DNA of 64,000 bases from DASRJJ01 sp050730855 (GCA_050730855.1 JBOHNU010000002.1:62001-126000), one strand, 5' to 3'. Shown: positions 35,533 to 45,096, numbered from the stretch's first letter. Notes: generated from the letters alone by a model not told the origin. A program made the numbers and translations.

Positions 35533-38500
35533 ATGACAGCAAAGAGCACCAAAAGCGACAGCCGCGTGTACTACACGGCACAAGACGACGCGATTGTACT
35601 TAACAACCTAGTTGACCACCAAAACAGATCATTCCAATGGTTTGTGGAGGAAGGTTTAAGCGAACTACTGGCCGAAGTAAGTCCCATCGACGACTACACC
35701 GGCACCAAACTTACACTGCGCTTCAAAGACTACCACTTTGAAGACCCCAAAATGACCGAGTCCGCGGCTCGCGAAAACAACGTGAGCTACGAGGCTCCGC
35801 TAAAGGCCAAGGTCGAACTAACTAACAAAGTAACCGGCGAGGTAAAAGAGCAGGAAATCTACCTGGGCGACTACCCCTGGATGACCAAGCGCGGGACGTT
35901 TGTAATAAACGGCGCCGAGCGCGTGGTGGTGAGCCAACTTATTCGCAGCAGCGGCGTGTTCTTTACAGCCGACCAGCATGGAGCGACCAATCTGTACGGC
36001 GCCAAGGTTATCCCTGGCCGCGGCGCGTGGCTGGAGTTTGAAACTGCGGCCAACGGCGCTCTGTACGTCAAAATCGACCGCAAGCGCAAACTTGCTGTAA
36101 CCACGCTTTTGCGTGCTTTGGGCATGACTCAGGAGCAAATGAAGGACGCGCTGAAGCATGTGGACACCGGTAAAACCAATCACCTCGAGATTACGCTCGA
36201 TAAAGACCCGACTCGCGGCCAAAGCGACGCACTCATCGAGGTCTATCGCCGCTTGCGACCGGGCGATCTCGCTACTGTGGACAACGCCCGCGCGCTCATC
36301 GAAAACATGTTCTACAACTTCAAACGTTTCGATTTTTCCCGTGTCGGCCGCTACAAAATTAACAAACGGCTAAACCTGGATGTGCCAAACACCTCCGAAA
36401 ACCGCGTTATGCGCCTGGAGGATCTGCTCGCCATCATCGCCGAACTGATCCGCCTCAACAACACCCAGGAGCCGGCCGACGATATCGACAGCCTGGCCAA
36501 CCGCCGTGTGAAGTTAGTTGGTGAGCTGGTGCAGCGCCAGTTCCGCATTGGCCTGCTGCGCATGGAGCGCAACACCAAAGACCGCATGAGCATGAGCGAA
36601 ATCGAGACAGTCACACCGGGTCAGCTTATTAACGCCCGCCCGGTAGTGGCCGCTGTACGCGAGTTTTTTGCCAGCAGCCAGCTGTCGCAGTTTATGGATC
36701 AGATTAACCCTTTGAGTGAGCTTGCGCACAAGCGCCGCCTCAGCTCGATGGGACCCGGCGGCCTGTCGCGTGAACGCGCCGGCTTTGAAGTTCGAGACGC
36801 CCACGCCACCCACTACGGCCGTATCTGTGCCGTCGAAACCCCGGAAGGCGCCAACATCGGTCTGGTATTAAACCTAGCCAGCCACGCTCGTATCAACGAC
36901 TACGGCTTCATTGAAACACCTTACCGCAAAGTGGCAAAAGGCAAAGTAACCGAAGAAATCGTCTACCTTGACGCCGCAGCCGAGGAAACCGCGGTTATCG
37001 CCGGTGCCGGTATGGAGCTGGACAAAAACGGCAAGTTTGCCAGCGAGCGCGTTAGCGCCCGCACCAACCTAAAGTCCGGCGAAGTTGACTCAAACGACGT
37101 TACCCACATGGACGCCGCTCGCAGCCAGATTATCGGTTCGAGCGCTGGCCTCATTCCGTTTATCGAAAAGAACTACGTGTACCGAAGTTTGATGGGTTCT
37201 AACCAGCAACGCCAGGCCGTGCCACTCATCCAGCCAAGCGCGCCGATTGTTGGCACCGGCCTCGAAACCGCCGCTGCTCGCAACACCGGCCAGATGCTAT
37301 TGGCGGAAGGCGAAGGCGAAGTCGTTAAAGCAACCGGCCAGGAAGTAATTGTTAAGTACAAAAACGGCAACGTAACCTACGAGCCGCAGCATTTTGTGCG
37401 CAGCAACGAAGGCACCAGCATCAACCAAAAAGTGGTGGTTAACATCGGTGACAAAGTTAAGAAAGACGACGTGCTGATCGAAGGCATGTCTATCCAGAAC
37501 GGCGAGTTGGCGCTTGGCAAAGACCTTGTGGTAGCCTTTATGCCCTGGCACGGATACAACTTTGAGGACGCCATCATTATCAGCCGTAAACTGGTTGAAG
37601 ACGACACGCTAACAAGCGTACACATTGTAGACTTTATGATCGAAGTCCGCGAGACTAAGCTAGGGCCAGAAATCGTAACCCGCGACATTCCAAACGTGAG
37701 CGAGGACGCGCTGCGACATCTCGACGAAGACGGCATTGTGCGCATCGGCGCCGAAGTACACCCCGGTGACATTTTGGTGGGTAAGATTACGCCAAAGGGC
37801 GAGCAAGAACTTTCCAGTGAAGAGCGCCTGCTGCGTGCCATCTTTGGCGAAAAGGCCAAAGAAGTCCGCGACACAAGCCAGCGCATGAGCAACGGCAAAC
37901 ACGGCAAAGTAGTTGGCGTTAAGGTGTTTAACCGCGAAAACGGCCACGAACTGAAAAGTGGTGTGCTGATGCAAATCCAGGTGTTTGTTGCCCAAATGCG
38001 CAAGATTAGCGTTGGCGACAAATTAGGCGGCCGCCACGGTAACAAGGGAGTTATCGCGCGCATCCTCCCAATTGAGGACATGCCGTTCATGGAAGATGGT
38101 ACCCCGGTTGACATTATTCTCAACCCGCTGGGCGTGCCTTCCCGCATGAACATCGGCCAGTTGTTCGAAACTCACCTGGGTATGGCGGCCAGCGCCCTTG
38201 GCATCAAGGTTGCCAGCCCGGCGTTCAACGGTGTACAAGAAGGAAAAATCCGCGAACTACTCAAACAAGCTGGCCTGCCGGAAGACGGCAAGCAGCAGCT
38301 ATACGACGGCCATACTGGCGAACCGTTCCAGGAACGCACCACTGTTGGCGCAATGTACATGATTAAGCTCAACCACATGGTTGCCGACAAAATTCACGCC
38401 CGCTCCACCGGACCGTACACTATGGTCACTCAGCAGCCGCTCGGCGGTAAGGCGCAAAACGGCGGACAGCGCTTCGGCGAAATGGAAGTATGGGCACTGG

Positions 38501-38913
38501 AGGCGTATGGCGCCGCCAGCACATTGCAGGAAATGCTGACCATTAAGTCCGACGACGTGTACGGCCGCTCCAAAGCCTACGAGTCTATTATTAAAAAGAC
38601 CGAAATCGTTGGGCCGAAGGTACCAGAATCCTTCAACGTGCTTGTAAAAGAGTTGCAAGGTCTTGGCCTCAAGGTCGACCTAGTTCACTCCGACAAGATA
38701 GTGGACGCCGAAGAGGTATTAGCCAAGAACGTTCGCGAAGAAGCCGAGCACCAATCGGAGATCGACGTTCCAGCTCCAGCTATTTCCGATGTAGATGTTT
38801 CCGACGACGCTCTGGCCGACGAATTTACGGTCTTGGACGTAACCGACGACACATCCAGCACGGATGACGACAACACCGCCACAGACACAAACGAAGAAGG
38901 GAAGGAGGCTTAG
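35533..38913 (+). CDS. rpoB: RNA polymerase beta subunit
   Basis: 1126 residues, close to a minimal bacterial beta. Landmarks: FVINGAERVVVSQLIRS, SQLSQFMDQINPLSELAHKR (rifampicin region), ETPEGANIGLVLNLA, MPWHGYNFEDAIIIS and GDKLGGRHGNKGVIARILP. The C-terminal clamp QPLGGKAQNGGQRFGEMEVW is also present. The last ~50 residues are an acidic Asp/Thr/Ser tail (DVTDDTSSTDDDNTATDTNE). The rpoC SD lies in its last codons. Confidence 0.98.
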   Translation: MTAKSTKSDSRVYYTAQDDAIVLNNLVDHQNRSFQWFVEEGLSELLAEVSPIDDYTGTKLTLRFKDYHFEDPKMTESAARENNVSYEAPLKAKVELTNKVTGEVKEQEIYLGDYPWMTKRGTFVINGAERVVVSQLIRSSGVFFTADQHGATNLYGAKVIPGRGAWLEFETAANGALYVKIDRKRKLAVTTLLRALGMTQEQMKDALKHVDTGKTNHLEITLDKDPTRGQSDALIEVYRRLRPGDLATVDNARALIENMFYNFKRFDFSRVGRYKINKRLNLDVPNTSENRVMRLEDLLAIIAELIRLNNTQEPADDIDSLANRRVKLVGELVQRQFRIGLLRMERNTKDRMSMSEIETVTPGQLINARPVVAAVREFFASSQLSQFMDQINPLSELAHKRRLSSMGPGGLSRERAGFEVRDAHATHYGRICAVETPEGANIGLVLNLASHARINDYGFIETPYRKVAKGKVTEEIVYLDAAAEETAVIAGAGMELDKNGKFASERVSARTNLKSGEVDSNDVTHMDAARSQIIGSSAGLIPFIEKNYVYRSLMGSNQQRQAVPLIQPSAPIVGTGLETAAARNTGQMLLAEGEGEVVKATGQEVIVKYKNGNVTYEPQHFVRSNEGTSINQKVVVNIGDKVKKDDVLIEGMSIQNGELALGKDLVVAFMPWHGYNFEDAIIISRKLVEDDTLTSVHIVDFMIEVRETKLGPEIVTRDIPNVSEDALRHLDEDGIVRIGAEVHPGDILVGKITPKGEQELSSEERLLRAIFGEKAKEVRDTSQRMSNGKHGKVVGVKVFNRENGHELKSGVLMQIQVFVAQMRKISVGDKLGGRHGNKGVIARILPIEDMPFMEDGTPVDIILNPLGVPSRMNIGQLFETHLGMAASALGIKVASPAFNGVQEGKIRELLKQAGLPEDGKQQLYDGHTGEPFQERTTVGAMYMIKLNHMVADKIHARSTGPYTMVTQQPLGGKAQNGGQRFGEMEVWALEAYGAASTLQEMLTIKSDDVYGRSKAYESIIKKTEIVGPKVPESFNVLVKELQGLGLKVDLVHSDKIVDAEEVLAKNVREEAEHQSEIDVPAPAISDVDVSDDALADEFTVLDVTDDTSSTDDDNTATDTNEEGKEA

Positions 38914-38914
38914 T

Positions 38915-41900
38915 ATGCGTCACTACTCATACGGGACAAACATTGCCGATTTTGACGCAGTCCGGCTAGCCGTTGCCGCGGCCGCCGATATCATGGACTG
39001 GTCACACGGGGAAGTTACCAAGCCGGAAACCATTAACTATAGAACCCAAAAGCCAGAGCGCGACGGTTTGTTCTGCGAGCGAATCTTTGGGCCGGTAAAG
39101 GACATCAACCCGCACGACACCAAGTACAAGGGCGTGCGCAGCCGCGAAGCCGCCGTGGACAAAAACGGCGAGCTGGTTACCAAAGCCATCGTCCGTCGCG
39201 AGCGCATGGGTCACATCAGCTTGGCCGTACCGGTGGCGCACATCTGGTTCCTGCGCGGCACGCCAAGCGCAATCGGCTTGCTGCTCGGTGTTACTGTTAA
39301 GAACCTCGAGCGCGTGGCGTACTTTGCCAGCTACATCGTCAAGCAGGTCAAAACAGAACTGCGCGACAAACTGCGCGCCGACAAAGAAGCCGAGTTCGAA
39401 GCTGCCAAGCAGGCAATCAAACACCGCTACGAAAAAGATGCCGAAGATCCCGACGCCAACGTTAAGGCGCTGGCCGAGATGCAGACGAAAGAGCTGAGCG
39501 AGCTAGAAAAAGAGTTCGAGGCTGTCCGCGAGCAACTCGACCGCCTCGAAAAACTCAGCCTCATCAGCGAGGCCGACTACCGCGCGCTGCCAGACGATTT
39601 GCGCGCGCTTATCGAAGTAGGCATGGGCGGCAACTCAATTAAAGATCTGCTGGGCGAAATTGACCTAAAAGAGCTAATAAAGAGCTTGAACGAAGATGCC
39701 GAAGCCGCCAAGGGTCAGCGCAAGAAGAAGCTGCTCAAGCGGCTGCGCCTACTGGAAAGCATGGAGCGCGCCGGTATCCGCCCGTCCAGCATGTGTTTGC
39801 AGGTGCTACCGGTTATTCCTCCCGACCTGCGACCGATGGTGCAACTCACCGGCGGCCGTTTTGCCACCAGTGACCTAAACGACCTCTATCGTCGCGTGAT
39901 TAACCGCAACAACCGCCTAAAGAAACTAATGGATCTAAACGCGCCGGAAGTTATCCGCCGCAACGAGCAGCGCATGCTGCAGGAAGCCGTGGACGCGTTG
40001 ATCGACAACAACTCTACCCGCTCCGGCCGCGCCGTGGCCGCTACCGGCCAACGCCGCCGACTCAAATCTTTGAGCGATATGCTTAAGGGTAAGCAGGGAC
40101 GCTTCCGCCAGAACTTGCTCGGCAAACGCGTTGACTACTCCGGTCGTTCAGTAATTGTTGCCGGCCCGGAACTTAAAATTAGCCAGTGTGGTCTGCCCAA
40201 GATGATGGCACTCGAGTTGTTCAAGCCATTCGTTATCGGCGAACTGATCGCCAACGAGCACGCGCACAACATCCGCAGCGCCACCCGCATGATCGAAGTT
40301 GGCGAAACTGTGGTCTGGGACGCACTCGACGTAGTTATTAAGGGCAAGTACGTGCTCCTTAACCGTGCGCCGTCGCTGCACCGTTTGAGTATCCAGGCTT
40401 TTATGCCAGTACTCATCGAAGGCCGCGCTATCCAGCTGCACCCACTTGTATGTAAAGGCTTTAACGCCGACTTCGACGGCGACCAGATGGCTGTACACTT
40501 ACCGCTATCCGACGATGCACAGGCTGAGGCTAAGAACATCATGGCTGCCAATATGAACTTACTAAAGCCCGCAGACGGCACGCCCATTTTGCACATCGAG
40601 CAAGACATGGTGCTGGGCTGTTACTACATGACGATGGACAAGGGCGAAGAAAAGGCTAGGCCGTTCAGCAGCCTGGCCGAAGCGCTGATGGCGCAGGACG
40701 CCGGCAAAGTGACCGCGCAGACGCGCGTTCGCCTTCCATTCCGAGGCGAGGTACGCGAGACAACTCTTGGCCGACTCTTGTTTAACGAAGTTTTCCCGGA
40801 AGACTTCTCCTTCCAGGACGAAGCCATGACCAAGAAGAAATTACAAAAGGTAATGTCGCTGGTTTACACCAAGTACGGCCAGGCCAAGACTGCCGAGATC
40901 GCCGACGAGCTGAAGCTGCTTGGCTTTAATGGCGCCACCCAATCAGGCCTGTCGATGGGCATGGGTGACTTTACCAGTATTGACGGCATGGACGACCTCC
41001 TCAAGGGTGGGGAGGAGCGCGCCGCGGCTATTTCCGAGCAGTACGAGCAAGGCTTCATCACCGAGGACGAGCGCTACCGCCTGACTGTGGAAAACTGGAC
41101 TAAAATTGACGCCCAGGTACAGGAACTGTTAGCGCAGCAAATGGCCGGACAAGGTTCGACGATGTCTATCGCCATCGACTCCGGCGCCCGCGGCAACATC
41201 AGCCAGATGAAAATGTGTGTCGGTATGTTAGGTGTGTTCTCGGACGCTTCCGGTCGCGCCATCGAGCTGCCTATTAAGTCCGGCTACATCCAGGGTCTTG
41301 ACCCGCTGGAATACTTTACCGGTACCCGCGGTACCCGCAAAGCGCTTATCGACATTGCCCTAAAGACCGCTGACGCCGGGTATCTAACCCGCCGTCTGGT
41401 CGACGTCGCCCAAGACGTATTTACCCTAGACGACGAAGAACAGAACGATCCCGGCTTTGCCATGCTCCGTGCCGATGCCGAAGAAATCGGCGTCCCATAC
41501 GCTAACCGTTTGGAGGGTCGATTTGCTGCCGCGACTGTTAAGGGCTATCTCAAGCGCGGCGAACAAATTACCCGTGAAGTTGCCGAAAAGATCGAAGCCG
41601 ACGACAAGCTCGACGGCGTAAAAATCATGAGCGTGCTCAGCGCATCGTCGGTACGCGGCGTGCCTAAAAAATCCTATGGGGTTGACCCGGCTACCGGTTT
41701 GCTCGTGGCGCCATTCCACCCGATTGGCGTTATCGCTGCTCAATCTATTGGGGAGCCTGGCACGCAGCTAAGCCTCGACTCCAAGCACCGTTCCGGCGCA
41801 GTCACGGCCGACGATACCGCCCAAGGCTTGAGTCGTATCGAAGAATTGTTCGAAGTCCGCACACCGAAGGGTCAAGCCTACCTCACCGACATCTCCGGCA

Positions 41901-42706
41901 CCGCCAAGGTGTGGGAAGAGGGCGAGCGCTACGTGGTGCAGGTGACTGCCAACGACAAAGCGCAACTGGCATTTGAACTAGGCGAGCGCGTTGCCAAAGT
42001 AAAAAACAAAACGGATGTAGCTGTAGGTGACGTATTGGCCAGCAACGAGGACGGCTCCAACCCGATCATCGCGCCAATGGCCGGCAAAGCGCACATCACC
42101 GGCAAAGAGGTTGTGATCACGCCAAACGGCCAAAGCGTCGTCCGCTACGAAATCCCCGGCTTCAAGCAGATAATGCTACAAGATGGACAGCAAGTCGAGG
42201 CCGGTCAGCGCCTGACCAACGGTTCTATAAACCTGCCGGAACTGATGCGCCTGCAAGGTGTGGAGGCTACCCAGCGCTACATCATGAACGAAATCCTCAG
42301 GATATTTGCCGGGCAAGGGCAGAATATTGCCGACAAACACCTCGAGATTATCGTGCGCGCCATGTTTAGCCGCGTGCAGATAGAGGACGCAGGCGATAGT
42401 GAGTTCGTAACCGGCGACGTAGTTAGCAAGCTGGCCGTTGTGGAAGCCAATGAAGCGCTCGTTGCCAAGGGCAAGCAGCCGGCGCAGGTAACCCAGCTGC
42501 TGCTTGGCATTACTAAGTCTTCTTTAAGCACCGACTCGTTCCTTAGCGCCGCCTCGTTCCAAGACACCACCCGCGTACTGATTAGCGCCGCAACATCCGG
42601 CCGCGTGGACAAGCTGTTCGGCCTTAAGGAAAACGTAATCTTAGGGCGCAAGATTCCAGTCGGCACCGGCCACAAAGTCGACGCCGAAGTAGCGGCCGAA
42701 GATTAA
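38915..42706 (+). CDS. rpoC: RNA polymerase beta' subunit lacking both zinc sites
   Basis: 1263 residues from ATG 38915, preceded by AAGGAGG with 6-nt spacing. The catalytic loop NADFDGDQMAVHLPLS and trigger/bridge segments (IGVIAAQSIGEPGTQLSLD) are intact. The N-terminal zinc ribbon, expected after GLFCERIFGP, is replaced by KDINPHDTKYKG with no cysteines before RRERMGHI. The second zinc site, expected just before HPIGVIAAQS, reads SASSVRGVPKKSYGVDPATG, again without cysteine. No CxxC occurs anywhere in the protein. A Lys/Glu-rich insertion of ~110 residues (about 160-275) is predicted helical. Confidence 0.97.
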   Translation: MRHYSYGTNIADFDAVRLAVAAAADIMDWSHGEVTKPETINYRTQKPERDGLFCERIFGPVKDINPHDTKYKGVRSREAAVDKNGELVTKAIVRRERMGHISLAVPVAHIWFLRGTPSAIGLLLGVTVKNLERVAYFASYIVKQVKTELRDKLRADKEAEFEAAKQAIKHRYEKDAEDPDANVKALAEMQTKELSELEKEFEAVREQLDRLEKLSLISEADYRALPDDLRALIEVGMGGNSIKDLLGEIDLKELIKSLNEDAEAAKGQRKKKLLKRLRLLESMERAGIRPSSMCLQVLPVIPPDLRPMVQLTGGRFATSDLNDLYRRVINRNNRLKKLMDLNAPEVIRRNEQRMLQEAVDALIDNNSTRSGRAVAATGQRRRLKSLSDMLKGKQGRFRQNLLGKRVDYSGRSVIVAGPELKISQCGLPKMMALELFKPFVIGELIANEHAHNIRSATRMIEVGETVVWDALDVVIKGKYVLLNRAPSLHRLSIQAFMPVLIEGRAIQLHPLVCKGFNADFDGDQMAVHLPLSDDAQAEAKNIMAANMNLLKPADGTPILHIEQDMVLGCYYMTMDKGEEKARPFSSLAEALMAQDAGKVTAQTRVRLPFRGEVRETTLGRLLFNEVFPEDFSFQDEAMTKKKLQKVMSLVYTKYGQAKTAEIADELKLLGFNGATQSGLSMGMGDFTSIDGMDDLLKGGEERAAAISEQYEQGFITEDERYRLTVENWTKIDAQVQELLAQQMAGQGSTMSIAIDSGARGNISQMKMCVGMLGVFSDASGRAIELPIKSGYIQGLDPLEYFTGTRGTRKALIDIALKTADAGYLTRRLVDVAQDVFTLDDEEQNDPGFAMLRADAEEIGVPYANRLEGRFAAATVKGYLKRGEQITREVAEKIEADDKLDGVKIMSVLSASSVRGVPKKSYGVDPATGLLVAPFHPIGVIAAQSIGEPGTQLSLDSKHRSGAVTADDTAQGLSRIEELFEVRTPKGQAYLTDISGTAKVWEEGERYVVQVTANDKAQLAFELGERVAKVKNKTDVAVGDVLASNEDGSNPIIAPMAGKAHITGKEVVITPNGQSVVRYEIPGFKQIMLQDGQQVEAGQRLTNGSINLPELMRLQGVEATQRYIMNEILRIFAGQGQNIADKHLEIIVRAMFSRVQIEDAGDSEFVTGDVVSKLAVVEANEALVAKGKQPAQVTQLLLGITKSSLSTDSFLSAASFQDTTRVLISAATSGRVDKLFGLKENVILGRKIPVGTGHKVDAEVAAED

Positions 42707-42710
42707 CCGG

Positions 42711-42739
42711 TTGCCGCAAGTCAGATTACCTGTTAAAAT
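42711..42739 (+). promoter_or_regulatory. rpsL promoter
   Basis: TTGCCG (42711-42716), 17-nt spacer, TAAAAT (42734-42739) with an extended TGT just upstream. It starts five bases after rpoC. Confidence 0.75.
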
Positions 42740-42768
42740 AAGTTCATTACCAATAAGCAGTCCGAGCT

Positions 42769-42815
42769 AGGCGGCAAAAGGCAAGGCAGAGTTGGCACTC
42801 GCCTTAGCCTCGCCT
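42769..42815 (+). promoter_or_regulatory. Hairpin in the rpsL leader
   Basis: AGGCG pairs with CGCCT, and an inner AGGC-A-AGGC pairs with GCCT-T-AGCCT, giving a bulged stem of about 13 pairs in the ~100-nt leader. It is a candidate for autogenous control of the str cluster, e.g. by S7 as in E. coli. This is inference only. Confidence 0.4.
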
Positions 42816-42847
42816 ATCGCAGTAGATTGCACAAGTTAGGAGCATAA

Positions 42848-43261
42848 ATGCCAACAATCAACCAACTGGTTCGCAAGCCGCGTTCTAAGACGACTGTCAA
42901 AAGCAAGTCGCCGGCGTTGCAGCGCATAACCAACAACCTCAAGACCAGGTCGTACGAAAAGGCATCACCGCTAAAGCGCGGCGTATGTGTGAAGGTTACT
43001 ACCAAAACACCAAAGAAGCCGAACTCAGCTTTGCGTAAGGTTGCCCGCGTGCGTCTTAGCAACAGCCAAGAAGTGTGGGCTTACATCGGTGGCGAGGGTC
43101 ACAACCTGCAAGAACACGCTGTTGTGCTGGTGCGCGGTGGCCGCGTAAAGGACCTTCCGGGTGTGCGTTATCATATTGTTCGTGGTAGCCTCGACCTCCA
43201 AGGTGTACAAAACCGCAAGCAGGGCCGTTCCAAATACGGTGCCAAAAAGGAGGGCAAATAG
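42848..43261 (+). CDS. rpsL: 30S ribosomal protein S12
   Basis: 137 residues. Decoding-centre protein. MPTINQLVRKPRSKTTVKSK, CVKVTTKTPKKPNSALRKVA and GGRVKDLPGVRYHIVRGSLD are the family blocks; the Lys of KTPKKPNS is the wild-type residue at the streptomycin-relevant position. TAGGAG lies 6 nt upstream. rpsG follows directly. Confidence 0.98.
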   Translation: MPTINQLVRKPRSKTTVKSKSPALQRITNNLKTRSYEKASPLKRGVCVKVTTKTPKKPNSALRKVARVRLSNSQEVWAYIGGEGHNLQEHAVVLVRGGRVKDLPGVRYHIVRGSLDLQGVQNRKQGRSKYGAKKEGK

Positions 43262-43741
43262 ATGCCACGCCACACAACTAAAGCGCTGGTGCGCGAAGCT
43301 GCTCCAGACCGCCTGTACAACAACCAGCAAGTTACCCGTGTTATTAACCGTGTGATGCAAAACGGCAAGAAACAGCTTGCCGAAAAGCTCGTATATGACG
43401 GCATGGAAAAAGCTGCAAAGAAGTTGAAAGTCGAAAGTCCGCTCGAAGTCTTTGAGCAAGCAATGGGCAATGTTCGTCCGCACATGGAGACTCGTTCTCG
43501 CCGCGTTGGTGGTGCGAACTACCAAATTCCATTTGAAGTTCGCGGTCAACGCCAAAATCACCTTACAACTATGTGGTTTGTGCAAGCCGCTCGCGCACGC
43601 AAAGGCATGAGCATGGCTGACCGAATTGCAGCCGAGTTAGCCGAAGCCTACAACAACCAGGGTTCTGCCGTCAAAAAGAAGGAAGACACCCACAAGATGG
43701 CTGACGCCAACCGCGCCTTCGCGCACTTCGCCCGCGGCTAA
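43262..43741 (+). CDS. rpsG: 30S ribosomal protein S7
   Basis: 159 residues. Primary 16S rRNA-binding protein of the small-subunit head. VTRVINRVMQNGKKQLAEK, ALEVFE-like block (PLEVFEQAMGNVRPHMETRS), RRVGGANYQIPFEV and KMADANRAFAHF are all present. Normally followed by fusA; here 3.2 kb of peptide-modification genes intervene. A short hairpin AGCCT-GAG-AGGCT with TTGTT at 43773-43790 may terminate the transcript. Confidence 0.98.
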   Translation: MPRHTTKALVREAAPDRLYNNQQVTRVINRVMQNGKKQLAEKLVYDGMEKAAKKLKVESPLEVFEQAMGNVRPHMETRSRRVGGANYQIPFEVRGQRQNHLTTMWFVQAARARKGMSMADRIAAELAEAYNNQGSAVKKKEDTHKMADANRAFAHFARG

Positions 43742-43772
43742 CATATGGTTCGCCGTACATGATGCTATTACT

Positions 43773-43790
43773 AGCCTGAGAGGCTTTGTT
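43773..43790 (+). terminator. Possible weak terminator after rpsG
   Basis: AGCCT-GAG-AGGCT followed by TTGTT. A short stem and imperfect T-tract; it lies between convergent rpsG and the ATP-grasp gene. Confidence 0.35.
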
Positions 43791-43829
43791 ATGGGCTCAT
43801 TGGACGTGTGAGTATTACCCGCACAGTCG

Positions 43830-44789
43830 CTACTTTGCTAGCGTTTCTGCTATAGCCTTGCCGATAGGCAAGCCAGCCTCTTCTTCCACAAAAGCCCATT
43901 GGCCATTGGGATTGTTTTCTAAAAACCAAAACTTGCCTTTCTTATCAAGCACGAGATCTAGTGCTCCGAACTCTAGTCCTAGCTGCTTAACGTGGGTAAC
44001 GCACAACTTCGCTATTTGCGGAGGGAGATCGAACATTTCGAAATGAATCGAATTATCTGTTTCAGTGAATCGCCAGTCACGCACCATCGAGTTTTCTTTC
44101 TCTAGGGCACCGCTCCTGATTGCCGCGCTGAATGTCTTATTGCCAACAACAGTGACACGGACGTCAAAGTCCGGTTCAATTAGTTGTTGGAAAATAGCTG
44201 GTGCGAGGTAGAGGTGATCGAATGTCGTTGCGCCCTGGTGCAGCTTTCGGGCGAATAAGCCTTTATAAAGTCCGTCTTCTTTGAAAAAGACAATTTTTAT
44301 TGGTTTAAAAATAATTGTCCGATGGAGGTAAAGAAATTCGGAAGCTGCAAGTTTTGAAGATGTACAGATAGTGTCAGGTACATTAAAACCCAAACGCCTG
44401 GCTAGCGAAAGCTGCAAAAGCTTATTTTCCGCCCGGTACATGGCAAAGTAGTCCGAAATCCAGAGGGCGCTTTCAAACTGGGTCCTTAGCAGCCAGTTAA
44501 ATGTTTGTGAGGCGCTCACAGCATAATCTGTAGGCCCCTGTTCATGGGAGATGTCCTTAGCGAAAATAGGCTGCGGCTTTCTGTACCAAACGCTCTTTGC
44601 GTTGATAGGCTTGCCCCCTAGTTCTACGCAAAAGTTTAGAGATTTTTTTGACCAGCGGTAGGTTAGCGGAGTCTCGTCCTTGACAATCCCGAGACTATCG
44701 ATGAGAATCATCGGTGCCGAAAGGTGTCGCTGCACAAATTCAATATGAGCGTCATCTTTCCCGGAAATAACCACTATGGATCTGGGCAT
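43830..44789 (-). CDS. MvdC/MvdD-like ATP-grasp peptide ligase (graspetide macrocyclase), copy 1
   Basis: 319 residues. Enzymes of this family use ATP to join side-chain carboxylates of a precursor peptide to Ser/Thr or Lys, forming ester or amide rings. Family features seen: N-terminal SIVVISGKDDAHIEFVQRHL, WYRKPQPIF, and ALWISDYFAMYRAENKLLQL. The ATP-grasp core includes DFDVRVTVVGNKTFSAAIRS, DWRF, QLGLEFGALDLVLDKKGKFW, and LENNPNGQWAFVEEEAGLP. The last is the metal/ATP-binding ENNPNGQW block typical of MvdC/MvdD. It lies 16 nt downstream of a small peptide gene on the same strand. It is a paralogue of the gene at 45571; together they interrupt the str operon. The region is more AT-rich than its surroundings. 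Confidence 0.9.
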   Translation of the reverse strand: MPRSIVVISGKDDAHIEFVQRHLSAPMILIDSLGIVKDETPLTYRWSKKSLNFCVELGGKPINAKSVWYRKPQPIFAKDISHEQGPTDYAVSASQTFNWLLRTQFESALWISDYFAMYRAENKLLQLSLARRLGFNVPDTICTSSKLAASEFLYLHRTIIFKPIKIVFFKEDGLYKGLFARKLHQGATTFDHLYLAPAIFQQLIEPDFDVRVTVVGNKTFSAAIRSGALEKENSMVRDWRFTETDNSIHFEMFDLPPQIAKLCVTHVKQLGLEFGALDLVLDKKGKFWFLENNPNGQWAFVEEEAGLPIGKAIAETLAK

Positions 44790-44805
44790 ACGTTAACAGT
44801 AACAA

Positions 44806-45069
44806 TTAAAAAGGATCCGTTGGCATGTCACTCGGCGGATCGTCCTGTCCGTTGTTTGTCATACGCGAGCCGGTCAGGGTTCTGCTAGCCATTTTTGCTG
44901 GCATAAAACTTTCCGTTAGATTTGCTCCAAAAGGTGTAGCTCCCGAGTCTAGCGCACTTTCGATAAGCCTATTTATGGTGAGTTCACCTATTTTTAGTGA
45001 ACCCTCCGGATTGGACAGGCTTCCATCTGTGGAATGCGCTACATTTTCGGGACTCAACACAACGAACAT
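44806..45069 (-). CDS. Candidate graspetide precursor peptide 1
   Basis: 87 residues from ATG 45069; the promoter below predicts transcription beginning near 45061, so GTG 45060 (84 residues) may be the true start. The leader is Ser/Glu/Leu-rich with LTINRLIESALDSGATPFG. PFGANL at 46-51 matches PFGADL in precursor 2, the place where microviridin leaders carry PFFARFL for enzyme docking. The C-terminal core GSRMTNNGQDDPPSDMPTDPF-type segment (68-87) offers Thr71, Ser80 and Thr84 with Asp76, 77, 81 and 85 for ring formation. No homology by name; the call rests on position, size and the shared motif. Confidence 0.75.
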   Translation of the reverse strand: MFVVLSPENVAHSTDGSLSNPEGSLKIGELTINRLIESALDSGATPFGANLTESFMPAKMASRTLTGSRMTNNGQDDPPSDMPTDPF

Positions 45070-45096
45070 TATTACTCAAAAAAAAGTGGTTGGCAA
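45068..45096 (-). promoter_or_regulatory. Promoter of precursor 1 / ATP-grasp 1
   Basis: On the minus strand TTGCCA (45096-45091), 17-nt spacer containing a T8 run, AATAAT (45073-45068). It overlaps the annotated ATG of precursor 1. Confidence 0.65.

Noticed and set aside
42790..42806. GGCACTC half-site in the rpsL leader, and similar GAGTGCC half-sites in the family B repeats, as further CIRCE operators
   Set aside because: Only one half of the inverted repeat is present; no GAGTGC/GGCACTC partner occurs at 9-nt spacing.
43830..44789. ATP-grasp genes as RimK (S6 modification) or lysine/arginine ligases linked to the ribosomal genes
   Set aside because: The ENNPNGQW block, the DVRVTVVG strand and the adjacent small peptides fit the MvdC/MvdD group better; ribosomal context appears to be an insertion site.
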